Shown here: positions 22,858 through 33,156 of the stretch, in pieces
Numbering within the stretch: the stretch's first letter is position 1
Layout: each line of letters begins with the position of its first letter
Source: Hordeum vulgare subsp. vulgare
Taxonomy: Eukaryota > Streptophyta > Magnoliopsida > Poales > Poaceae
NCBI RefSeq assembly: GCF_904849725.1
Contig: NC_058522.1
Coordinates: forward strand, 430,805,529 to 430,869,528
Length of the DNA: 64,000 nucleotides
Reading direction: 5' to 3'
Program-made: the position numbers and the translations under genes
The notes under the pieces: model-generated
Told to the model about the DNA's origin: nothing
Database searches by the model: none
The model's input: the letters and a program-made list of their open reading frames with translations, nothing else

Positions 22858-24003
22858 CTAGTGCTGATCATGTTTTGCCCGTGGAATAGGTTTAGTCAAC
22901 GGGTCTGCGACATTCAGATCCGTATGTGCTTTACAAATATCTACATCTCCATCCTCGATGTATTCACGAATAGAGTTCAAGTGGCGCTTGATGTGCTTGG
23001 TCTTCTTGTGAAACCCAGGCTCCTTTGCAATAGCAATAGCTCCAGTGTTGTCATAGAACAGAGTCATCGGGCCCGATGCACTGGGAGTCACTCCAAGGTC
23101 AGTGATGAACTCCTTCATCTAGACTCCTTCTTTTGCTGCTTCCGTAGCAGCTATGTACTCTACTTCACATGTAGATGCCGCCATGACGCTTTGCTTGCAA
23201 CTGCAGCTAACTGCCCCATTATTCAAAACATACACGTATCCGGTTTGTGACTTAGAGTCATCCGGATCTGTGTCGAAGCTAGCATCAACGTAACCCTTTA
23301 CGACGAGCTCTTCAGCACCTCCATAGACGAGAAACATATCTTTAGTCCTTTTCAGGTACTTTAGGATATTCTTGACCGATGTCGAGTGATCAACTCCTGG
23401 ATCACTCTGGTACCTCCCTACCAAACTTATGGCAAGGTTCACATCAGGTCTGGTACATAGCATGGCATACATGATAGAGCCTATGGCTGAAGCATAGGGG
23501 ACGGTACTCATCTTTTCTCTATATTCTGCCGTGGTCGGGCGTTGAGTCGTACTCAACCTCACACCTTGTAATACATGCAAGAACCCCTTCTTAGCCTTAT
23601 CCATATTTAACTTCTTCAATATCTTGTCATGGTATGTGCTTTGTGAAAGACCTATGAGGCGTCTCGATCTTTCTCTATAGATCTTGATGCCTAATTTGTA
23701 TGCAGCTTCTCCAAGGTCCTTCATTGAAAAACTTTTATTCAAATAGACCTTGATGATTTCCAATAGTTCTATATCATTTCCCATCAACAATATGTCATCC
23801 ACATATAATATGAGAAATGCTACAGAGCTCCCACTCACTTTCTTGTAAATACAAGCTTCTCCATAAGTCTGTACAAACCCAAACGCTTTGATCACCTTAT
23901 CAAAGCGAATGTTCCAACTCCGAGATGCTTGCACCAGCCCATAGATGGAGCGCTGGAGCTTGCATACCTTGTTAGCATCGCTAGGATCGACAAAACCTTC
24001 CGG
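22858..24003 (-). pseudogene. F reverse transcriptase (C-terminal part) and RNase H
   Basis: A long frame from 24003 to 23119 starts at IQPEGFVDPSD, directly continuing the RT cut by unit G'. It contains LYVDDILLMGND (intact YVDD), SMKDLGEA, GYVDASFDTDPDDSKS and TCEVEYIAATEAAKEGV. A TAG at 23119 replaces a conserved Trp. The frame then continues 23118-22858 (MKEFITDLG, LFYDNTGAIAIAKEP, DLNVADPLTKP), ending about 20 residues short of the family length. Confidence 0.9.
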
Positions 24004-24008
24004 TTGTA

Positions 24009-25559
24009 TGCTACTGCGACAACAGACCTTCCCTGGCAACGACGTCAGAAATCCTGCTACTACGACTACGCCTGTAGGGACTTCTTTGGCAAATATGCAA
24101 AGGATTTCCCCGCGGCCTTGGAGCCTTGCGTTGGTGTTCCCTTGAAGAGGAAAGAGTGATGTAGCACAGCAGCGGTAAGTATTTCCCTCAGTTTGAGAAC
24201 CAAGGTATCAATCCAGTAGGAGGAGCGTTCAAGTCCCAAGTACCTGCACAAACACAAAGAGCTTGCACCCAACGCTATGAAGGGGTGGTCAATCCCTTAT
24301 AGATTGTTTGCAAAGTGAGAACTGAAAGCAAAGAGTAAACAAAGAAAAGTAAAAGTGAAAGTGGAAACGATAGTTGTGAATAGACCCGGGGGCCGTAGTG
24401 TTCACTAGTGGCTTCTCTCATGAAAGCAAGTAGACGGTGGGTGAACGAATTACTGTCGAGCAATTGATATAACCGCGCAAAGTCGTGACGTTATCTATGG
24501 CAATGATTATATCTATATGAATCACGTCCAAAACAAGTAGACCGATACTTTCTGCATCTACTACTATTACTCCACACGTCGACTGCTATCCAACATGCAT
24601 CTAGTGTATTAAGTTCAAAAGAACAGAGTAATGCCTTAAGCAAGATGACATGATGTAGATGGACAATCTCATATCTACTATAAAAGCCCATATTGTTACC
24701 CTTGATGGCAACAACATGATGCGTGCCTTGCTGCCCCTTCTGTCACTGGGAAAGGTCACCACACGGTACGAACCCAAAACCAAGCACTTCTCCCATTGCA
24801 AGAATCATAGATCTAGTTGGCCAAACAAAACCAAAGACTCGGAGAGACTTACAAGGATATCAAATCATGCATATAAGAAATCAGCAAAGACTCAAATATA
24901 AGTCATAGATAATCTGATCACAAATCCACAATTCATCGGATCTTGACAAACACCCCGCCAAAGAGGATTACATCGGATAGATCTCCATGAAGATCATGGA
25001 GAACTTTGTATTGAAGATCCAAGAGAGAGAAGAAGCCATCTAGATACTAACTACGGACCCGTAGGTCTGAAGTGGACTACTCACGAGTCAATGGAGAGGC
25101 GATGATGTTGATGTAGAAGCCCTCCAACTCCAAAGTCCCCTCCGGCAGGGCACCGAGAAGGGTCTCCAGATGACATCTCGCGGAAACGAAAGCTTGCGGC
25201 GGCGGAAAAGTGTTTTCGTGGATGCCCTGATTTTTTCTAGATTTTTAGGGAATTTATAGGCCAAAGAGCTAGGGCAGGGGAGCGCCAGGGAGGCCAAAAG
25301 CCTGGTTGCCGCAACCCTCAAGCCTTCCGATCTTCTTCCGTTCTGGAAAAATTTATTTCGGGGATTTTATTCCGTTTGGACTCCGTTCCAAAATCAGATC
25401 TGAAAAGAGTCAAAAACACAGAAAAAACAGGAACTGGCACTTGGCACTGAATTAATAAGTTAGTCCCAAAAAAGATATAAAAGGTATACAAAACATCTTA
25501 AGTTGACAAGATAACAGCATGAAGCCATCAAAAATTATAGATACGCTTGAGACGTATCA
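24009..25559 (-). mobile_element. LTR-like unit G' (LTR plus primer-binding site), solo
   Basis: On the minus strand it starts TGATACGTCTCAAGCG and ends CGCAGTAGCA. A perfect TSD TTGTA (24004-24008 and 25560-25564) restores the RT frame of F exactly when one copy is removed. It is homologous to unit G over most of its length. The terminal 39 bases are a PBS-like TGACGTCGTTGCCAGGGA (24030-24047) plus 21 bp that differ from the tail of G. No coding region. Confidence 0.8.
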
Positions 25560-25564
25560 TTGTA

Positions 25565-27838
25565 TCATATACAATTCTTCTTTAAGAAAGCCGTTCAGGA
25601 ATGCTGTTTTGACGTCCATTTGCCATATTTCATAATCATAAAATGAGGCAATTGCCAACATGATTCAGACCGACTTCAACATCGCTACGGGTGAGAAGGT
25701 CTCATCGTAGTCAATCCCTTGAACTTGTCGATGACCCTTAGCAACAAGTCGAGCCTTATAGATGGGCACATTACCATCTGTCTCAGTCTTCTTCTTGAAG
25801 ATCCATTTATTCTCTATGGCTCGCCGATCATCGGGCAAGTCCACCAAAGTCCATACTTTGTTCTCATACATGGATCCTATCTCGGATTTCATGGCCTCAA
25901 GCCGTTTGTTGGAATTCGGGCCCGTCATCGCTTCTTCATAGTTCGAAGGTTCACTGTTGTCTAACAACATGATTTCCATGACAAGGTTGCCGTACCACTT
26001 TGGTGCGGAACATACCCTTGTCGACCTTTGAGGTTCAATAGCAACTTGGTCCGAAGTGTCATGATCATCATCATTCACTTCATCTCTAGCCGGTGCAGGC
26101 GCCTCAAAACATTTTCTTGCGCCGCGCTACTCTCTAATTCGAGAGGAGGTACAATTACCTCATCAAGTTCTATTTTCCTTCCACTTACTTCTTTCGAGAG
26201 AAATTCTTTCTCTAGAAAGGATACGTTCCTAGCAACGAAGATCTTGCCTTTGGGGTCTAAGATAGAAGGTGTACCCAATAGTTTCCTTAGGGTATCCTAT
26301 GAAGATGCATTTTTCCGCTTTGGGTTCGATCTTCTCTGGTTGAAGTTTCTACACATAAGCATCGCAGCCCCAAACTTTCAGAAACGACAGCTTAGGTTTC
26401 TTGCCAAACCATAATTCATACGGTGTCGTCTCAACGGACTTATACGCTGCCCTATTGTGAATGTAGCAGTTTCCAATGAATGGCCCCAAAATGATAGCGG
26501 TAAATCTGTAAGAGACATCATAGATCGTACCATATCCAATAGAGTGCGATTACGATGTTCAGACACATCGTTCCTCTGCGGTGTGCCAGGCGGCGTGAGT
26601 TGTGAAACAATTCCACATTTCCTTAGGTGTGTGCCAAACTCGTGACTCAAATATTCTCCTCCACGATCGGATCGTAAGACCTTTATTTTCTTGTCACGTT
26701 GATTCTCCACCTCACCCTGAAATTCCTTGAACTTCTCAAAGGTTTCAGACTTGTGTTTCATTAAGTAGACATACTCATATCTACTCAAATCATCAGTGAG
26801 GGTGAGTACATAACGATAGCCTCCGCGAGCTTCAACGCTCATTGGTACGCATACATCAGTATGTATTATTCCCAATAAGCTGGTTGCTCGCTTCATTATT
26901 CCGAAGAACGATGTCTTGGTCATCTTGCCCATGAGGCACGGCTTGCATGTGTCAAATGATTCAAAATCAAGAGACTCCAAAAGTCCATCCGTATGGAGTT
27001 TCTTCATGCGCTTTACTCCGATATGACCAAGGCGGCAGTGCCACAAGTATGTGGGACTATCATTATCAACCTTGCATCTTTTAGCACTCACACTATGAAT
27101 ATGTGTATCATCACAATCGTGATTCATTAGGAATAAACCATTTACCAGCTGGGCATGACCATAAAACATACCACTCATATAAACAGAACAACCATTATTC
27201 TCAGATTTAAATGAGTAGCCATCTTGCATCAAGCAAGATCCCGATACAATGCTCATGCTTAAAGCTGGTACTAAATAACAGTTATTAAGGTTTATAACTA
27301 ATCCCAAAGGTAGATGTAGAGGTAGCGTGCCGACGGCGATCACATCGACCTTGGAACCATTCCCGACGCGCATCGTCACCTCGTCCTTAGCCACGCTACG
27401 CTTGTTCCGTAGTTCCTGCTTAGAGTTGCAAATGTGAGCAACAACACCGGTATCAAATACCCAGGAGCTACTACGAGCACTGATAAGGTACACATCAATA
27501 ACAAGTATATCACATATACCTTTGACGTTGCCGGCCTTCTTGTCCGCTAAGTACTTGGGGTAATTCCGCTTCCAGTGACCGGTTCCCTTGCAGTAATAGC
27601 ACTCAGTCTCAGGCTTAGGTCCTTCCTTTGGCTTATTTCTAGCAACTGGTTTACCGGGCGCGGCAACTGCTTTGCCATCTTTCTTAAAGCTTTTATTGCC
27701 CTTGCCCTTCTTGAAACTGGTGGTCTTATTGACCATCAACACTTGATGCTCTTTCTTGATTTCTACTGCCGCAGATTTCAACATTGAATACAACTCGGGA
27801 ATAGTCTTTTCCATCCCTTGCATGTTGTAATTCATCAC
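25565..27838 (-). pseudogene. F nucleocapsid, protease, integrase and RT N-terminus
   Basis: A 486-codon frame (27838-26378) holds a zinc knuckle CYYCKGTGHWKRNYP, whose last Cys is lost. It also has protease WVFDTGVVAH, the GAG-pre-integrase site (HCRLGHIGVK, CKPCLMGK) and the integrase core (HTDVC, LRSDRGGEY, PQRND). The normal QQNG is altered. Integrase breaks near 26400, followed by a frame-disrupted stretch. RT opens again from 26078 (WTLVDLPDDRRAIENKWIFK, YKARLVAKG) to a stop at 25665 and runs into unit G'. Confidence 0.9.
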
Positions 27839-28316
27839 AAAGCCTTTATAGCTAGGTGGAAGCGCTGGAGGATTCTGTCAATGACCGCATTATCCAGAAG
27901 TTCAACTCATAGTTGAGTCAAGCGGTTGTGCAACCCAGACATTCCGAGTATGTGCTCACTGACAGAACTATTCTCCTCCATATTACAACTAAAGAACTTG
28001 TCGGAGACTTCATATCTCTCGACCCGGGCATGAGCTTGAAAAACTAGTTTCAGCTCCTCGAACATCTCATATGCTCCGTGTTGGTCAAAACGCCTTTGGA
28101 GCCCCGGTTCTAAACTGTAAAGCATGCCGCACTGAACGAGAGAGTAGTCATCACTCCGCGACTGCCAGGCGTTCCTAGCGTCCTGGTGTGCCGCGGGAAT
28201 GGGAGGATCACCTAGCGGTGCATCAAGGCGCAGTCCGCATAGTTGCTCCCATCGTCTTTCAGCTTGGTTTTCTCTAGGAACGCGTTGAAGTTGAATGGTA
28301 CATTTGAGTTGGCCAT
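27839..28316 (-). pseudogene. F gag (UBN2-type)
   Basis: The start codon at 28316 begins MANSNVPFNFNAFLEKTKL, the usual Angela/BARE gag start. The frame is disrupted before 28125, after which an open part (YSLEPGLQRRFDQHGAYEM, KFFSCNMEENSSVSEH) extends to a stop near 27907. Shifts then separate it from the nucleocapsid frame. Confidence 0.8.
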
Positions 28317-29555
28317 TGGATCTATAATATTTGTAAAGACACTTTTAGACTAACTTCATCTAATCAAATTACCAATGAAATCCCACTTAGATTGACATCC
28401 CTCTAGTCATCCAAGTGACACATGATCCACGTCGACTAGCTCGTGTCCGATCATCACGTGAGACGGACTAGTCATCAATGGTGAGCATCTCTATGTTGAT
28501 CGTATCAACCATACGACTCATGTTTGAGCTTTCGGTCTCCCGTATTCGAGGCCATGTCTACACATGCTAGGCTCGTCGAGTCAACCTAAGTGTTCTGCGT
28601 GTATAAACTGCCTTACACCCGTTGTATGCGAACGCTAGAATCTATCACACCCGATCATCACGTGGTTCTTTGGAACAACAAACCTTCGCAACGATGCACA
28701 CTTAGGGGAATACATATCTCGAAATTTTAATGAGGCATCATCTTATCTTTGCTACCGTCGTTCTAAGCAATAAGATGTAAAACATGATAAACATCACATG
28801 CAATCATATAGTGACATGATATGGCCAATATCATCTTGCTCCTTGGATCACCATGTTTGGGGCACCATGATCATCATCGTCACCGGCATGGCAACATGAT
28901 CTCCATCATTATGTCTCCGTGGAGTCGTCACGCCAACTATTACTTATACTACTATAGCTAACCATTAGTGATAAAGTAAAGTAGTCAACATGGCGTTGCA
29001 TGTCATACAATAAATTAAGACAACTCCTATGGCTCCTGCCGGTTGTCATACTCATCGACATGCAAGTCAGGAATCCTATTACAAGAACATGATCAATATC
29101 ATACATCACATATGTAACATCACATCCTTTTGGCCATATCACATCACATGGCATACCCTGCAAAAACAAGTTAGACGTCCTCTAATTGTTGTTGCAAGTT
29201 TTACGTGGCTGGTTAGGGTTTCTAGCAAGAATGCTTCTTACCTACGTGAAAGCCACAATGTTGATATGCCAATACTATTTACCCTTCATAAGGACCCTCT
29301 TCATCGAATCCGATCTGACTAAAGTGGGAGAGATAGACACCCGCTAGCCAACTTATGCAACTAGTGCATGTCAGTCAGTGGAACCAATCTCACGTAAGTG
29401 TACATGTAAAGTCGGTCTGGGCCGCTTCATCCCACGATGCCGCCGAATCAAGATAAGACTAGTAAGGGCAAGCAAATTGACAAACCAGCGCCCCACAACT
29501 TTTGTGTTCTACTCATGCATAGAATCTACGCATAGAACCTTAGCTCGGATGCCAC
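28317..29555 (-). other. 5' non-coding leader of F
   Basis: 1.2 kb between the 5' LTR and gag with no convincing frame, as usual in this group. A PBS-like TGGCATCCGAGC on the minus strand lies next to the LTR (about 29542-29555). Confidence 0.6.
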
Positions 29556-31294
29556 TCTTGGGGATCGTAGTAATTTGAAAAAAAATCCTACGCCATGCAA
29601 AGATCTATCTATGGAGAAACCAGCAACAAGAGAGGTTGTAGAGCATCTTCATACCTTTGAAGATTGCTACGCGGAAGCATTACTAGAACACGGTTGATGG
29701 AGTCGTACTCGCAGCAATTCAGATCGCGGTGGATTCCGATCTATGCACCGAACTTCGGAGCCTCCGCATTCAACACACGTGCAGCCCGGTGACATCACCA
29801 ACGCCTTGATCCAGCAAGGATGGAGGAGAGGTTGAGGGAGAGCTACGACAGCACGACGGCGTGGTGACGGTGGAGCTACGTGGTACTCCGGCAGAGCTTC
29901 GCTAAGCACTACGGAGGACGAGGAGGAGGAGAAGTATGGCTGCGCCGTGGAGAGATTAATTGTGTGTCTCAAAAGGGCCAAAACCTCAAGTATATATAGG
30001 AGGAGGGAGAGGGAGGGCTTCCTTGGCCCCTCCTCCAAGGAGGAGAGGTTCGGCCGAGCTAGGGAGGAGTCCACCTCCCACAAGGGAGGTGGATCCCTTC
30101 CTTTTAAAACCTCTTTTGCCTTATCTCTGTATACCTAGCCGCATGGGCCTTTAGGTAAGGCCTTGGCCAGCCCAATAAGGGCTGGTACACCTCCTCTAAC
30201 AGCCCATGAAGTCCTTTGGTCGTCACACCCCTCCCGGGGGTCCTCCGGCACCCTCCCGGCACTCCCGGTACGCTACCGAGGAGCCCGAAACTTTTTCGGT
30301 GACCAAAACACGACTTCCTATATATCAATATTCACCTCCAGACCATTCCGGAGCTCCTCGTGACATCCGGGATCACATCCGGGACTCCGAACAACCTTCG
30401 GTAACCACGTACACTAATTCCCTATAACCCTAGCGTCATCGAACCTTAAGTGTGTAGACCCTACGGGTTCGGGAGACATGAAGACATGACCGATACATCT
30501 CTCCGGCCAATAACCAACAGTGGGGTCTGGATATCCATGTTGGTTCCCACATGTTCCACGATGATCTCTTCGGATGAACCACGATGTCAAGGATTCAATC
30601 AATCCCGTATGCAATTCCCTTTGTCTATCGGTATGATACTTGCCCGAGATTCAATCGTCGGTATCCCTATACCTTGTAAAATCTCGTTACCGGCAAGTCT
30701 CTTTACTCGTTCTCTAACACATCATCACGTGGCTAACTCCTTAGTCACACTGAGCTCAATATGATGATGGATTACCGAGTGGGCCCAGAGATACCTCTCC
30801 GTCACAAGGAGTGACAAATCCCGGTCTTGATTCGTACAACCCAACAAACACTTTCGGAGATACCCATAGTGCATCTTTATAATCACCCAGTTACGTTGTG
30901 ACGTTTGATACACCCAAAGCACTCCTACGATATCCGGGAGTTGCACAATCTCATGGTCTAATGAAATGATACTTGACATTAGAAAAGCTTTAGCAGACGA
31001 ACAACACGATCTAGTGCTATGCTTAGGATTGGGTCTTGTCCATCACATCATTCCCCCAATGATATGATCCCGTTATCAATGACATCCAATGTCCATGATC
31101 AAGAAACCATGATCATTTATTGATCAACGAGCTAGCCAACTAGAGGCTCACTAGGGACACATTATGATCTATATATTCGGACATGTATTACGGTTTCTGG
31201 TTAATACAATTATAGCATGAATAATAGATAATTATCATTAACTAGGAAATATAATAATAACCATTATTATTGCCTCTAGGGCATATTTCCAACA
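29556..31294 (-). repeat. 5' LTR of F
   Basis: 1,739 bp; it aligns with 21067-22792. The inner end is TCTTGGGG instead of TGTTGGGG. A TATA-like site lies at 29991-30000. Confidence 0.88.
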
Positions 31295-31377
31295 GTCTCC
31301 CACTTGCACTAGAGTGAATAATCTAGTTACATTGTGATAATAACCATTATTATTGCCTCTAGGGCATATTTTTAACA
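31295..31377 (-). repeat. Extra PPT and LTR-start fragment outside the 5' LTR of F
   Basis: On the minus strand the outermost 40 bp (31377-31338) are an LTR start, TGTTAAAAATATGCCC. They are followed by 43 bp (31337-31295) of the PPT-proximal internal end (CACTCTAGTGCAAGTGGGAG) and then the complete LTR. The TSD GGAGG lies outside this extra piece. Confidence 0.85.
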
Positions 31378-31382
31378 GGAGG

Positions 31383-31550
31383 GTAACGGCTGCGAGTGTC
31401 CACGGAGGGTTCCACACATAAGGGGTCCATGAAGAAGCGGCCTTGTCTATTCCACCACTGCTTCCGCCCACGAAGGACTAGCCTCACTCATGGGAGATCT
31501 TCATGAAGTAGGCGATCTCCTTGCCCTTACAAACATCTTGGTTCAACTGC
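31383..31550 (-). repeat. 5' LTR of B, middle segment
   Basis: 168 bp between the insertions of F and C. It aligns with about 12319-12486 of the 3' LTR of B and ends ...GGTTCAACTGC at the insertion of C. Confidence 0.85.
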
Positions 31551-33102
31551 TGAAAGTGCATGCTATGCCCCTAATCGACTTTTGGTGTTAATGACAACAC
31601 ATACATAGGAAACTAATCCTATTTGTTGAGTGTATCTCAGGATGGCAAGTACTTTAGTAGATTGAGAATTATGTGCCAAAGGTGGTCTGAGAAGATCGGG
31701 ATTTTTATTTCAAGAATACTCGGGATTGAGAAAAGATGATGTAGACTATCCTTTTGAGTTTACTATTATTGAGTATAGGGATCCCGCACTATTAAGAGGG
31801 GATCACAGGTTTTGCGATAAACTTGCTCATACCACATCTTCACTATCCTACCCAATACCACATATTCTCTACTTTGTTCCTATCTCAAAACAGGTCTATT
31901 GCCTCGGACTTCCGGCTCCCTCCGGACGTTCGAGGGCCGGACGACCGGCAGGCTTCGGAAATCCGGAGCCCTCCACCAGAAGTATTTGAGTCATATAACT
32001 CGGAATTCCGGCTCCCTCCGAACATCCGAGGGCCGGACGTCCGACCAGCTTCGGAAATCCGGAGCCCTGCACCAGAAGAACATGAGCTCTATAACTCGGA
32101 TTTCCGGCTCCCTCCGGATGTCCGAGGGCCGGACGTCCGTCCCCTTTCGGAAATCCGGAACCTCCCACCACAAGAAGTTGAGTCGAATAACTTGGATTTC
32201 CGGCCTTCTCCGAACGTCCGGTCGCTGTTCAATTCACAGTGTTTCCAGTCATAGCTACAACCCTCGGACGACCGACCCCTGTCGGACGTCCGACCCCTTG
32301 CGGACGCCCGAACTTCCGAGAACTTCCGGACGTCCGGACCCTACGTGACTTAAAGTGTCCCCAACGGCTATTTTACACTCCCCACTATATATACCCCTCA
32401 CCCACTTCGTGAGAGGGTGTTCAACACAGCTAGAATACATCCAAGAACACCTTTCTTCTCACTCACTCTTGTCTACACCAAATCTTAGACCCCAAGAGCA
32501 TTTGTGAGTCCCTTTGAGTGTTGTTCCAATCAAAAGATAGATCGTCTCCCTCTCCTCCTTCCCACCAAAGAGATTTGTGATTTGAGCAAGTTTTGAGCAA
32601 TCCTCGTGATCTTGTTACTCTTGGAGGTTGGAGACTCCTAGGCGGTAGGAGTCTTCGGAGAGGAATCAAACCATTGTGATTTCCCCCGGAAAGTTTGTGA
32701 AGGTTCGGAAGCCACCTCAAGGCTTACCACTAGTGGTTGAGAAACGCCTTCGTGGAGTTATCTCAAAGGGAGAAAAGGGGGAGCCTTCGTGGTAACATCC
32801 GCCCCTCTAACGGTGACGTAGCTTCCCTCCAAGGAAGTGAACATCGGGATACATCCTTGTCTCTCTTGGAGTTTCGGTTATTCCTAACCCTAACTCTCTA
32901 CTTGTGTTAATCCTTATTACGTACTTGTATTTGATTATTGTTTACCGCTTGTCTTACTTCACTCTAAATAGCTTACTCCTTGTCGTAGCAATTATTAGGC
33001 CTACACTCATATTCCGCACTTTTGCCTAAAATTGCTTAGTAATTATTAAAATTTGGAATTGTACCTATTCACCCCCCTCTAGGTCCATCTCAATCCTTTT
33101 CA
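31551..33102 (+). repeat. 5' LTR of C
   Basis: 1,552 bp with TG..CA ends. The TATA box CTATATATA is at 32385-32393, downstream of a dense set of GGACGTCC palindromes. The PBS follows at 33105. Confidence 0.92.
31903..32250. repeat. 96-bp tandem repeat array in the C LTR
   Basis: Units start at 31903, 31999, 32095 and 32191 (each with CTCGGA or CTTGGA then TTCCGGC), exactly 96 bp apart, about 3.6 copies. Each unit carries GGACGTCCG-type palindromes. The 3' LTR has the same array at 42070, 42166, 42262 and 42358. The period is a multiple of three, so meaningless open frames run through it on both strands. Confidence 0.92.
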
Positions 33103-33104
33103 AT

Positions 33105-33116
33105 TGGTATCAGAGC
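33105..33116 (+). promoter_or_regulatory. Primer-binding site of C
   Basis: TGGTATCAGAGC, a perfect initiator-Met tRNA complement, two bases after the LTR. Confidence 0.92.
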
Positions 33117-33156
33117 CTCATGCTCTATTCTTGTGGCTTAACCGTCCTAGAGCGAG

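Larger units (their letters stand above)
21067..31377 (-). mobile_element. Copia Angela/WIS-type retrotransposon F (minus strand)
   Basis: The LTRs start TGTTGGAAATATGCCCTAG and end CCCCAACA on the minus strand, the hallmark of the Angela/WIS/BARE group. A perfect TSD GGAGG flanks it (21062-21066 and 31378-31382). Order on the minus strand: an extra 83-bp LTR/PPT piece, 5' LTR, gag, zinc knuckle, protease, integrase, RT (split by unit G'), RNase H, PPT (GTGCAAGTGGGAGAC) and 3' LTR. Confidence 0.92.

Noticed and set aside
31823..32348. Overlapping open frames on both strands in the C LTR (and at 41990-42515)
   Set aside because: They come from the 96-bp tandem repeat, whose period is divisible by three; they are repeat artefacts, not proteins.
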